Assembly (NCBI GenBank): GCA_024345305.1
Contig: BRON01000011.1
Span: 1,302,001-1,366,000 of the forward strand
Source: Mrakia gelida
Taxonomy: Eukaryota > Basidiomycota > Tremellomycetes > Cystofilobasidiales > Mrakiaceae
Direction: 5' to 3'
DNA length: 64,000 nucleotides
Shown: positions 34,592 through 45,208 of the stretch, piece after piece
Layout: each line of letters starts with the position of its first letter
Numbering within the stretch: the stretch's first letter is position 1
Position numbers and translations under genes: made by a program
Notes under the pieces: model-generated
Database searches by the model: none
The model's input: the letters and a program-made list of their open reading frames with translations, nothing else
Told to the model about the DNA's origin: nothing

Positions 34592-35886
34592 ATGGAGGAT
34601 TCGCTGTTGGACTCGATAGCTAAGCTTCTGAACCTCAACAAGGATGGCCGCGCTGTACCAGCTAGAACGGAAACAGTCGAGGAGGCCCGCGCGCGGACAG
34701 TGGTGAGTCGGTCTCCTTCCCTCTTCGTTGTGCTCCGCCAACCCTGACATCCTCCTTCTTCATCTGTTCAGCTGATCACCTCCCATCTCAGTTATTCGAA
34801 GGATCGGCTGGTCTCCGCCGTCAGTTTTCTCGTTCGAGCAGCGGCTTCGACGAATCTCGACTCAGCCTGCTCTGACTCGTCCCGTCCTTGGTCTTCTTCC
34901 AGGAAGAGTTCGCCTCCTTATACCTCCCATCCCTGGTTCGCAGCTTCCTCGCCTTAGGAACCACCTTCAAGAGAACTCCACTCTCGCGCGCGACCCACGC
35001 CAGCTACGTATACGCCGTTAGCCTGCTCACCGTCAACAGCCCCTCCCCTCTGCCTCGGTTCGTTCGCGAATTCCCCAACGAAGCCTCCGCCTTCTTCCTC
35101 AAGTTCGTTGATACGGCGATCGATATGATAGACGACCATCTCGACGCTATGAAGGTACGCGATGGTACTGGTCGCTTTCGCTCTTCTGTTAACCTCGGTT
35201 GGGATTGAAGCTCACGATCGTTCTGTCTCTTCCCATCTCCCCTCCTTCAGAACAAGGACATCCCCGGCGCTGCAGCAGTGGTTACAAACCTCGTCGACAC
35301 CCTCTGCCACCTCTCCACGATCCTCAGCGAGCACATTCCTACCACCTCGCCCCTCCCATCCCTCCCTCCCACGTCCAGGCGATCCCTTCGCTCCCTCGCC
35401 ACTCGACTCCTCAAAGGCGAGCTACCTGAGATCGAGGCCGCTATTACCACCCACACTGGAGTTCCGCTAGACATAATTTGTGAGGTCCTGCTTCGTCTAG
35501 CGGAGGACAGGATGCCGAGGGGAAGCAACGGCGCACCGTTCGTCGGGGAGTCTTGTGAGCTTCGAGTCGCCGCTGGGACAACTTTGGAGGACTCGACCTG
35601 TGTTAGGATGCGAGAGGGACGAGAAATGATGGCATGCTCGAGGGTGAGTCGATCTCGCTCCTTCTAGTTCTCTCTTGTTCGTCGAACCCACGCTGACATC
35701 CTTGGTCTCGACGCGTCCCTCTCTTCAGTGCCTCGCCGTTCGCTACTGCTCCACGGGTTCGACCTCTCTCTCATCGTCTCTCTTCGAAACCCTCGACTGA
35801 CATCGTTTCCTACTTCTTGCCGTCCAGAACACCAAAAAGCCGACTGGAAGAGGCACAAGCGCTTCTGCTTCAAGCCGAGTTGGTGA
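34592..35886 (+). CDS. MYND zinc-finger protein 4
   Basis: The best preserved MYND copy in the window. ATG 34592 gives MEDSLLDSIAKLLNLNKDG and EEARARTV. A short exon LITSHLSYSKDRL follows, then EEFASLYLPSLVRSFLALG to FVDTAIDMIDDHLDAMK. The next exon starts NKDIPGAAAVVTNLVDTL and ends EGREMMACSR. The finger completes with CLAVRYCST and EHQKADWKRHKRFCFKPSW, stopping at TGA 35884-35886. Zinc-ligand spacing is C-x14-C, then CSRC, YC, and His-x7-His-x3-Cys (H of EHQ, HKRFC). The N-terminal two-thirds is all-helical with no recognised domain. It is divergent from F-box D. The exon borders of this gene were used as the template for the other MYND models. Confidence 0.82.
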
Positions 35887-36334
35887 AACGACGACGACGC
35901 GACGGGCTTAGTTGGGGTTGAGTTGGTGAGGAGCGAGAGTGATGATTCGATGGAATGCTTGCCTACTACGTCGATGGCCGCATGAAAGACCTCGCTCGAG
36001 ACAGGCCAATCTTCAGATAGATCGACGTGATAGAAGACGCGACGAATTCGAACAGACGGCAGCTCGTCCTTCGTTTTGGACCGAGCCTTCAGTTCCCGTC
36101 TTCGTCACAGTTACATAGAAGACGAGGCAGATAACATCGATACAGATTATGAAAAGCGAGATCGCACATCGCTGCTAAGCCTACCCACCTCCGGACCTGC
36201 TGCTCCTTTCCTTTTCCTTGAGACGGAACTAATCGACAAAAACAAAGCGAACCGAACGACAGAGAAAGAGTCCCTCGCGAGGCGAGTGCGGATCGTAACT
36301 ATTACAAGAGAGAAAGATAAAGATGAGTGGGTTC
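35887..36334. other. Convergent intergenic region
   Basis: About 450 bp between the MYND 4 stop and the trehalase stop, presumably two 3' UTRs. No gene, repeat or RNA was recognised. Confidence 0.45.
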
Positions 36335-39300
36335 CTAGATTGATCGACGGAACCCTTTTCCAATCCTAGATCCGGCGAAGAGGGTCTTGGAGTTGGTCGC
36401 GTTCGAAGGAGTAGCGACCTCGATGGCGGGACAGTTGGGAGACTTGATGAGGTGACCGTAGGTCGCTCCGGCCCCTGTGAGACGGAGAAAAGAAGGGAGA
36501 GGATCAGATGAGGAAGAAGAGGGGGAGGAAGAGACTGAGGAGGGAGAGAATAGGGGAGGGAGTGAGGACGAACAGATCACGACACCTGGCGAAGACGAGG
36601 AGAAGGGAGAGGAGGTCAGCTCTGGTTCGTGGAAGCAGCAAGATCGTCTGAAGACTTACCGTTGGTCCATCCGAAGCCAGTGACGACCTGGGTGGAGAGG
36701 GAGGAGGCGAAGGAAGGCGCGACGGAGGAACGAGAGGAGCGAAGGTCAGACGCACTTCCCTACTCGAACGTACATTTTCGAGCCCAGATCACTTACCTCG
36801 TACTCTCCTCCTCCACCGGCAGCATCAAGATCACTGAGATGACGATGAAGACGCGACTGGGTTAGCTCAACGCTCGAGACCAGTCGGCCGACCGTCGTCG
36901 CTCGCGTCGTCTTCGCGACTTTCTTCCTCTCAACGATCGGTGTCGAGGGAGGGGATGGGACTCACGTGCTATTGAACTTCTCGAACATCTTTCCCGTCGA
37001 GGTGGTGTCGGCGTGAGTAACGTTGAGCTGATCTGCAGGGAGTTGCGAGAGGATTCCAGGGATCGAGCCTCCGGTGGAGTACCACGAGCAGAAGGCTGAG
37101 CTGAGGTAGCGGTTGACCTGTAAAGAAGCGGAAACATCGCGACAGAGTCAGCTCGTGTTACGAGGAAAAGAGAGGATGGCTAAGGGAAGGAAGAAGCGAC
37201 GCAAAACTCACAACCTCCCCAAGCAGAACGTCTCTCCATCCCTCTCCGATGGTCACGTTTCCATCCCCAGGCCTCGATCCAAGAGCGATGATCGATCCGT
37301 TGGCTACTCCGCCTTGAAGAGGAAGGGAAGACTCGTTGAGTCCGAGCTGGCCGACGGGAACGAGGTCGAAGGCGGAGTAGTTCGAAGGACGGAAGGTCGT
37401 GTAAGGAGTTGAGGTGAGGTTGGTGGGGAGTCGGGCGAGAGCTTTCGTCAGGATGTACTGGTGAGGTGGCCAGCTGTGATAATGAAGAGGAATGGAAAGC
37501 GAGTCAGAGAGGGAAAGACGAGAAAGGAAGGGGGACAGGGTGACTCACGCGTTGGCTGAGACGCGTCGACGAAAGGAGAGAAGAAGATGTCAGCCACTCC
37601 GTCAGGGAGGTCAAGAGAAGGGAGCTCGAAAAGACCCACGGAAGTCCCAGTTAAGCGTACTCTCGGTGAGAGTGCAAGCGACCGATCCGTTGTACTTCTC
37701 GAGCATCAAGTTGAGTCCGCTGAAGGCTTGGAACAGTTTTTGCTCGTCGTTCTCAACCTCCTCAGGGATGATGCCGAGCCCTGCAAAGCGATAAAAGGAA
37801 TTCAGTACGAGCCAAGTACCAAAAGCAAGAGGAATGGCAAAACTCACAGAAGGGGTAGAAAGCAGCGAGCGAGAAGAAGTCGGATCGAGACGAAGAGGTC
37901 GTGTTCTGTTCCGAGGCAATAGAATCGACGCGTCAGTCTGGTGAACGAAGAGGGAATCGAGGACGAGGGTTCGAGGTCTCACAAAATCGTAGAAAGCGAG
38001 CTTCAAAGGATCCCAGAAGAGGTCGAGGAGGGCGTCCTTGAGGAGAGCTCCCTGCTGATAATGGAGCTCAGCCCTCGACGTAGCGTTGTCGTATCGGGTC
38101 GTAGAGTTCGTTGAGTTGACGGAAGAGTAGGTTTCGTAGAGTCCTCCGAGCTGGATTCCGAAGAAGGGGACGAGAAAGAGAGGTCAGCATGGATACGAAA
38201 CGAAGGCTGACTCGATTCGACGCGTCGAGGACAAGAACGAACGAGGTAGTGATCCGAAGCAAGAAGAGCGTTGAGATCGACAGGAGCGAGTTCCCGGATA
38301 CTGGAATAGTCGATAGAAGAGTGGAGGGAGTTAGCGATGAGATCGTATAGATGCTGGAGGAGTCGAGCACTCACGCGAGCGATCGAAGGCCCTCCAGAGG
38401 ATCAGTCAGGTTCTTGTCGAAGTCTTTGAGCCAACGAGCAGAGTAGTCCCATCCCGACTCAGCTCCTGACGCGAGCTGGATGTAGAGATCGTCCTGCTGA
38501 GTTTTGTTGAGAGGAGGATCCGAGAGGTTGACAGTCTCCCAGTCCTCGACGAAACCTTCGGGTCGAGGAGCAGTGTTGAGGAAAACGTTGTAACGTCCGA
38601 CCTGGTGAGTCTTGTTGGTGTAAGGAGATGTGACGGCGAAGGTTCGGTTGGTTTGCCACCACTGGAGCTCGGCTGGAAGAAGATGATGACAGAGACAGAG
38701 GTCAGATCGAGTCGGGATACCAAAGGAAATAAGGGACGCGACGAACCGTCGGCGAGAGGGAGAGCTCGTTCGAGGATCGAGGTGTCGTTGGTGAATCGGA
38801 CGTAGAGGTCGAGCATCTGTGAAGGGAATATACGATTGAGTCAGAGAGAGAGCTCGAGAAGAGTGCTTCGCTGAGAGAGGGACGAACCTGAATGAAGACG
38901 GGAGGCTGAGATCGGTTCAAGCTGTCGAAGAGGCGACGAGAGTCAGCTCGAGTTCTCACGACGCGTTCGAGTATCTAGACGACTCACTAGTACTTCCTTC
39001 CTCCGTTGGGGATGAACCCGTAAAGCTGAATCTGGTCCATGAAGTTGTCGAGGATGTCTCGAGCGTACGTAGCGAGTCCTGAGTGAAGCAGTCCCTCGAC
39101 GATCCTGGAAGACGAGAAGAGAGACGGTCAACGAGTGAAGATTCGGATGATGAAGAGGAATATGCTCACCAGAAAGAGTCCCTGCAAGGAGAGAAGAAAG
39201 CCAGAAGGACGGGCGCGTCAGTTTTCGAACGAAGGAGGACACGACTTCTTCGGAGACGACGTACCAGTAGTAGACCTCGCCTGCAAGGAGAAAAGAAAGC

Positions 39301-40458
39301 CAGAAGGACGGACGCGTCAGTTTTCGAACGAAGGAGGACACGACTTCATCGGAGACGACGTACGATATCGTCCTCCTGGCACCACGACGGTGTGGTTGAG
39401 AGGAATGAGAGATGAGTCGCAGGCGTTTCCAGCACCACAGAGAGCAGAGGTGTTGGTTTCCCTGGGAACGAAAAAGAGACGACGGGACGTCGACCAAACA
39501 AGTCAGCGTCGCTCTTCTCCTTCGTCCCATCTCGCTCTTCATTCGTTATGAGACGTACCTGATAAGCTCTGACCAGTAACCCATCACCTCGACGATCCAA
39601 CCTCGAACGACGGGATCCTCGACGGTCTGCAGGAACGGAGTCGCGGACGCGTTGAAAGATGCATCGATTTGGACGGCGATGAGCTCGGTTCCTTCGGCGG
39701 TCTGGGAGCAAAGATGATTGCAGAGGTCAGCTTGAGCATTCTTCTCGGTACCCTGACGGCTGAGAAGCGAGGCCTCGAAGGAGACAAGCTGGAGGGAGAA
39801 GAAGAGGAGGAGGAACGAACGAAGTAGGTGTTGACGAAGTCCTCGAGCTCTCCGACTAATTTCAACGACGCAAGAACGATACGAGAGAGTCAGCTCGGAC
39901 TCAACAACCTTCGACCCACCTCCCAGAGAGCTCTTAATGTTCGGAAGCAAAACGTGAACTGACCGGTCAAGTTGTTTCCCGAAGCTTTGGCGGCGTTGAA
40001 CGCGGTGAGGGTCTCGTTGTAGGAGAACTTCGTTGGCTTGTCGGGGAAAGTCTTGGAATCAGGGAAGATTTGAGCGAGCTCCACCGTTTGAAGCAGCTGT
40101 CACGTCGAAGGGAAAGAAGGAAGGAAGCGACGTCAGAGGGGGTCGAAACACCGAAAGAGGACGAAAGGTCGAATGGGGAGATGGAACGGTTTGAGACGAA
40201 ACGAAACGGGAGGAGACTCACATCTCCAGCACAGTACGATCCTGATGGGCACCAGGACTGAGGTTGGGAAGCGTTGTAGCTCTCGACGAGGGCTGTTGCT
40301 GGGAGGGTCGAGCTGGGAGAAGCTGTAGCGACGGCTGAGGTGGTGGTGGGCGAGGAGGAGGTGGAGGAGGCGACGTTCGAGACAGCCGAGGAGGTGAGGA
40401 CCTGAGCTTGAGAAACTCTGGCCGTCAGAAGAAGGAGGGGGAGGAGAAGGGGAGTCAT
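36335..40458 (-). CDS. Secreted GH37 trehalase
   Basis: Glycoside hydrolase family 37 trehalase, cleaving trehalose to two glucoses. ATG 40458 starts a signal peptide (MTPLLLPLLLLTARVSQAQ), then a Ser/Thr-rich stretch, suggesting an extracellular or vacuolar acid form; many N-x-S/T sequons are present. The first GH37 signature, PGGRYREVYYWDSFW, is assembled from four exons. The second, NWDFPNAWPPHQ, spans three exons, one of 7 nt. SGWDYSARW holds the expected catalytic acid Asp. GGGGEYEV with TGFGWTNG holds the expected Glu region. The stop is at 36335-36337, after SRIGKGFRRSI. There are about 17 introns, exceptionally dense around the active site. Two adjacent introns are almost identical (39182-39264, 39281-39363). 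The start is divergent from the unknown gene at 40864. Confidence 0.9.
37549..37555 (-). other. 7-nt micro-exon in trehalase
   Basis: CCAACGC is bounded by a CAG acceptor (minus strand, at 37556) and a GTGAGTCA donor (37541-37548). Including it joins NWDF to PNAWPPHQ in frame, restoring the GH37 signature. Skipping it would break the signature and the frame. Confidence 0.8.
39182..39264 (-). repeat. Intron copy B of a near-identical intron pair
   Basis: An 83-nt trehalase intron, GTACGT donor and TTGCAG acceptor, with CTGAC branch site. It aligns without gaps to the intron at 39281-39363, with three mismatches by eye. Confidence 0.9.
39281..39363 (-). repeat. Intron copy A of a near-identical intron pair
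   Basis: An 83-nt trehalase intron separated from copy B by a 16-nt exon (39265-39280, encoding part of REVYYW). It carries CTGACGCGTC, where the branch site overlaps the GACGCGTC palindrome. Copy B has one change there. Confidence 0.9.
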
Positions 40459-40863
40459 TTCTTTTTCAAGAGATGGGGGTTAGGGAGGCAGAGGAAAAGC
40501 AGCAAGGGAAGAGAGGCGTAGAGTTCTACCAAAGGCGAGCTTCAAGCGCAGAGCCCTCGTCATCGGGCAGGCTTCGGTCCAACCGAGCCCTTTAAATGAG
40601 CTCGTTTTTCGGAACCGTCGAGGGCTGATGAAAACTTTTCACTGTCGGGACTGGATACTTCTGAGTCCTAGCTAGCCTCTCGAGAAACTCGAGGCGTGAA
40701 AAACTGCCTCGATGATGTCTTTGGAAGCGAGGAGATCAGGTGACCTCGAGAAAGGAGCGAGTTCAAACTGCAGCCGATCTTCCCTTGTCTCCCTCCCTCT
40801 TCCTTCCTTCCCTCCTAACCACCACAATCGAAATCTCAACCTCAAAGATCAATCACTACTACT
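40459..40863. promoter_or_regulatory. Divergent promoter, trehalase / unknown gene
   Basis: A 405 bp gap. CTTTAAATG near 40590 could be a TATA-like element for trehalase, about 130 bp from its ATG. The side next to the plus-strand gene is pyrimidine-rich (40785-40830). No coding potential is supported. Confidence 0.45.
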
Positions 40864-41992
40864 ATGACTGCCGTCTCCTCCTCCAGCACCAAAGAAGCTC
40901 CCGGTCTCATCGAATCTCTCGTCTCCCGTCTGACGGGTGCCTCTCTCTCGTCGTCCAAGTCGAAGGACGTCTCGGAAGCCAACTCTTGCGTCTCCACGGC
41001 CAACAACTCTGCCGTCTCGCTCCCTTCTCTCCTCCATCGAGCGAACCTCAAGAACCTCGGTTCAGCCCACAACGCTCGAGTCAAGGAGGTCGAACTCGCC
41101 GAACAAGCTCTCTGGAAACCCGTCTCGGTCGTCCAAGCTCGTCGAGGAGATGGTCTCTTCCCCTCCCAGGTCCTCGAAGGTCGAACCATCGTTCGAGGCG
41201 ACGATCGATCCATCCTTCGACACTCTGGCAGGAGGATCCTCCTCAAGGCAGCGGATGGGAAGGGAGAGGACGAGGAGTACCGCGTCGTTCTTGAAGGTTC
41301 GCACTCCTTCCATCACATCACAACCCCACCCCCCCCTCTCGTTGAAATATCCGAGCTTTTTCGGTTCCCTTCCCTCTCTCTTCTCATCCCTCTCTTGATG
41401 CCTTAGAACCGCATTTCGATGGATGGATAGACAGTGCGAAGTAAGAACGAACTAGCTCACCCGTTTCTTCGTTGTGGTTGTTGGTGTTCTGTGCTGTTTT
41501 GGTTGCTTGATCAGGTTTCCACCACTCGTCCGACGAGCGAGATCGAGACGACCCTTCCGTCCACGAACCGTACGCCATGGTCGCCTCCTCGAGATGGGAC
41601 GCTCTCTTCGACGCTCCCGCTGGAGCCAAGGACGTCAAGGTTCTCGCTGCGAGCTACGGAGTGAGGGATGGGGAGATGCTCTCGAAGGGAGAGGTCGGGT
41701 TTGGGATCAAGTGGGTCGAGGAGGGCGAGGATATTAGGGAGGCTAGGGTGAGTTCGAGTCTTTGCTCTTCGTCTCTATCTACTTCTTCTCCGAGCTGACT
41801 CTCTCCCTCGCTTGCTTTTCTTCGCATCAGTGGTCGTGGATCGGTGGAGAGCTCGAGGAGCAGGACGTCGACGACGACGAGGAGGAGGGAGAGAAGGAGG
41901 ACTTGCCTCTCTACAAGGGAGTCTACCTCGTTAGGGCTCCCAAGGAGGAGGACGACGACGACGATGCGGGAGTTGATATCGCTGTGTTCTAA
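40864..41992 (+). CDS. Uncharacterised protein with acidic C-terminus
   Basis: Three exons. ATG 40864 gives MTAVSSSSTKEAPGLIESLV, with a Ser-rich start. Exon 1 contains LHRANLKNLGSAHNARVKEV and LWKPVSVVQARRGDGLFPSQ. A long intron of about 220 nt with a GTTCG donor joins it to GFHHSSDERDRDDPSVHEPY and MVASSRWDALFDAPAGAKDV. The final exon has WSWIGGELEEQDVDDDEEE and ends PKEEDDDDDAGVDIAVF with TAA 41990-41992. I do not recognise a family. There are no membrane segments or signal peptide; it looks like a soluble cytosolic or nuclear protein. Its start faces trehalase across a shared promoter, which suggests but does not show a link to trehalose or stress. Confidence 0.7.
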
Positions 41993-42421
41993 GGAGGGCC
42001 GAGTAGTGTAGTGACGACCGTTCGTTTTGGGTTTCCCTTTCCCTTCTTCGTTTGCTTGTACCCTCTCTCGCCACTCTTTCTTTCTCACTCTCTCTCGCTG
42101 TATGATTAGCTGGCTAGCTTAACTTGTTGTCGACCTCTCTCTCTATCTCTCGCTCTCGCTCATCATCTTGTACAAGCTAGTCTAAATCCAATGACCCCTC
42201 TCAACTTCGAACTTCGAGACGCGTCTCGTTCTCGTCTCGTTCATCTCTCCTTGGAGCCCACCTCGCTTCGCTCTTCTCCCCGTCTCGAAATCGTCTCTAA
42301 GAAAATTTGCTCGTATGGTCGTGAAGTTGGCATGTCATTAAAAAGCAGATCGTGAACTGAAGATTGTCGAAGACCCTCGTCGCTCCTCTCCTCTCCTCCC
42401 CTCCTTTCCTGCCTCCTCCGC
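41993..42421. other. Convergent intergenic region with 14-nt palindrome
   Basis: Between the stop of the unknown gene and that of RAE1. CGAGACGCGTCTCG at 42215-42228 is a perfect palindrome embedding GACGCGTC. The region is rich in CTCTCTC repeats. No gene was seen. Confidence 0.5.
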
Positions 42422-44644
42422 TTACTTCACCCTCCCCTTCACCTCCTCGTCCTTCACGATATGAAGTCCAATCCTATTGACCATCTCGTTCGTCGCTCCA
42501 GCACTGGGAAACGAAACAAAAGGCGAGGGCGCGTCAGTCAAGTCGAGTCGACGAAAGGGAAGAGGAAAGTTCGGGCGAATCGATTCGACTCACTGTCCCC
42601 TGCTCCAATCGTAGCTCTGAGCCCAAGCGAGAATGGAGTGATCCGAGCTGAACGACGTGGAGACGATGGGAGTGGGAGTTGAATTGGCGGGCAGGTTGGG
42701 AGATGGGTTGAGAGCTGGAGAGAGAAGGAGAAGAGGATCAGATCAGAGGAGAGACGAACGAGGAATTCACGTTGAGGTCGGGCGACTTACTCTTCAGCCT
42801 CGAACGAGCAGCAGCGTCCCAAATGTGGATCAGTCCGTCTCCTCCGGCGCTCGCGAAGGTTCCGTAGGTTTTGTGGAAGGAGATGGAGTTGACGGAGTAG
42901 ATCATGGTGGGTTTGGGAGGGTTCGTTCGAGGTGGTGGAGGCCTGACGTCGAGGGTGATTTTGAGGGTCGCGTCAGTATGCATTCGCGTATCTAGGGTGC
43001 TCGAAGCAGAGAGAGGGTACGCACTCTCTTCGATGACACTTGAAGGAAAAGGTTTCGCTGGCGAAGGCTTCTGGGATGACGCTGTAAGAAGGAAGGGGAG
43101 GTTAGTTTCGAGGACGCGTCGAAAGTGAACCCAGAGACGCGAAAGGAAACGAACTTGTACGCGATTCGACCCTAGACCCACGAAGAAGAAAACAGATGAT
43201 GAGTTGGGAGTGTTTTCGTCCTCGAAAGGTACATGCAGTGAAGTAGTTCGAGTGCAGGAGGGGAGTGCTCACCTCGATCGACCCAACAGCATACCCCGGT
43301 TTCGTCGTCGAAGGGAAGCAGGAGATGACTCGAGTCTGCCATTTCAGGGGAGATTCCAAGCTCTGCAGTATCGAGGGAGGGAGAGGTGATCAGATTTGGG
43401 AGTGATATGGAAGAGAGGAGAAAGAGAAGCGGTGAGACGGACCTTGACTGGCGTCGCGGGGTTTCGGACTGAGGATCGCGAGCGAGGCAGGTGAAGAGAT
43501 ATAGAGTCAGAACGGAAGCTTGGACGAGCACTCGATACACGCCAAGGGCCTAGACTCACGATCGAAGAGCTGGATATGTCTGGAAGGAAACGAGACGAAG
43601 GACGCGAAATGCGAACGAAGGGAGAGTCAGCGCTCTCGTCCTCCATCTCGAGCTCGCACGACATGAGTCCATCCAAGCAATCTCAACCTCAGCTTACCTC
43701 TCAGCAGTTCCAACTACCAGTACGTCACCGGTCGTGTCCATTGAGTAGCACCTTTCGGGCAGCTGGACTTGTCCGATCGGATTCGGACTTCTCAGATCCC
43801 AAAACTTGAGCGAGCGATCCCAGCCTGATAGAAACGCCGAACCCAAGCAGAAAAGGAGCGTAAATTAGGTGCCAGGCGAGTCCCCGTAAGTAACTGCAGG
43901 TCCAAAGGAGCTGAACGACGCGACGAGAGACGAGACGAGGGACTCACCTCCAGTGATCAAGAACGAACTCCCATTCGAAGCGACTCCGTATCGACAGGAA
44001 CGGATAGGAGCATCGTGAGCGGCGACCTGGGCTGTAGTGCGAATTAATAACGTCATAAGGAAGTGAGGGAAGATGGAAGGAAAGATGGTGAGCTCGCGTT
44101 CGAAAGCGAAGGGCAGCAAGGAAGGGAGCGAGCTCAACCCTCGTCGACTCTCCCCAAGAGCCCTGCGAGGGAAAGGGATAGAGGACTCACTAGCCTGCCC
44201 AGACCCAAGATCAAACATCCTAGCAGCCTTATCCGCTCCAACCGAGATCAATTTACTTCCGTCCTGTCCCAACCCAACCGAAACGAGAACGAAGAAAGAG
44301 GTGAGCTCGAGCTTTCCTTCCTTCCTCTCTTCCCTCCCTTGTCCCCTCGCCGCCCTCCTCACTCCTCCCCCACCCTGGAGTTGAGCTGCAGAGGACTGGA
44401 AACTTACCGGCACCCAACACAAATCCAACACAGCTCCCTCATGAGCGAACCCACCCTTCATCTGACTCTGACCTGTCGAGTTGACCTCGTAGAACCTGAC
44501 TTCTCGACTCCACGATCCAACAGCGAGGATGGGCGCATTCGGCGAGAAGGAGATGGAAGAGATGGAGTCCGTGGAAGGGTTGGCAATTTCTGGGTCGGAG
44601 GTGTTCATGTTGGTGGTGGTAGAAGAGGGTCCGAAGGGGGCCAT
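42422..44644 (-). CDS. RAE1: mRNA export factor RAE1/GLE2 (WD repeats)
   Basis: WD40 propeller protein that docks on nucleoporin Nup98 and supports mRNA export and spindle function. ATG 44644 gives MAPFGPSSTTTNMNTSDPE. The blades follow: ISSISFSPNAPILAVGSWSR, EVRFYEV, GAVLDLCWVPDGSKLISVGA, DKAARMFDL, HDAPIRSCRYG and GWDRSLKFWDLRSP. The diagnostic RAE1 segment QLPERCYSMDTTGDVLVVGT is split by an intron. ETFSFKCHR, YSVNSISFHKTYGTFASAGG and LAWAQSYDWSRGH are also typical. The stop TAA 42422-42424 follows DEEVKGRVK. About 12 introns. A TATATA element at 44742-44747 lies about 100 bp upstream of the start. Confidence 0.94.
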
Positions 44645-45208
44645 GGACTAGAGGGAGGAGGGATGATGGAGCGAGCGAGAAGATGGGAAAGAGGAGTTGG
44701 GGTGGGTGGAGTTGAGTTGGGCTGAGAGACGGGGGGAGGGGTATATAGGGAGATGGCTCTGCCTCTGCTGAGGGTGAAATTCTGGACCGAGGAACGAGGT
44801 GGAAGTCGTGGGTGGTGGAGAGAAGGGACGGAGGAGGACTCGAAGCTCAACCTGTCAGTGGGTCGCTCCGTTTCTTCGCAGCCTCGTGCGTCCACGAGAA
44901 AAACTCATCTTCGCGCAGATCTCTAGTTGGACGTCGTGCAAAGCTTCTCTAGCTTCATCTGAGGTCCTCGACCAGATTTGCTGCTCGCGATGGGAGGTTT
45001 TCTGCGAGAGGAGGCAGTCGTCGCTCATCTCCTCGCTCTTCGTCACTTTCTCGCCTCCTCTCTTTCAAGAGCAGATATGAATGGTTTCTCGTCGTCGTAT
45101 CATGTCATACCCATTCCTCGTTATCAAAGCGTCCAGTCTCCAGCCATCTACGAAGCGACGAAGAGGATCTGCGGGAGGGAATGAGAAACAGGCAGAGTCG
45201 AAACTCAG
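44645..45208 (-). other. Intergenic: RAE1 promoter and UBX gene 3' end
   Basis: Both neighbours are on the minus strand. The RAE1-proximal part has a TATATA box at 44742-44747. The rest presumably holds the UBX gene 3' UTR. No other gene is supported. Confidence 0.45.

Larger units (their letters stand above)
33059..35886. repeat. Inverted duplication, right arm (F-box D / MYND 4)
   Basis: Mirror image of 20111-22981. The MYND proteins start MEDSL-D and share long blocks. The F-box proteins share MDLILARI-QLEEQA-QQ. The 199-bp promoter between them aligns over most of its length in reverse complement. Confidence 0.7.

Noticed and set aside
39182..39363. Direct repeat as a minisatellite or transposon end
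   Set aside because: The unit boundaries coincide exactly with splice sites and the sequence between the units is a needed exon, so intron duplication fits better.
44063..44725. Plus-strand open frame antisense to RAE1
   Set aside because: The minus strand encodes clear RAE1 WD repeats. The antisense frame is low-complexity.
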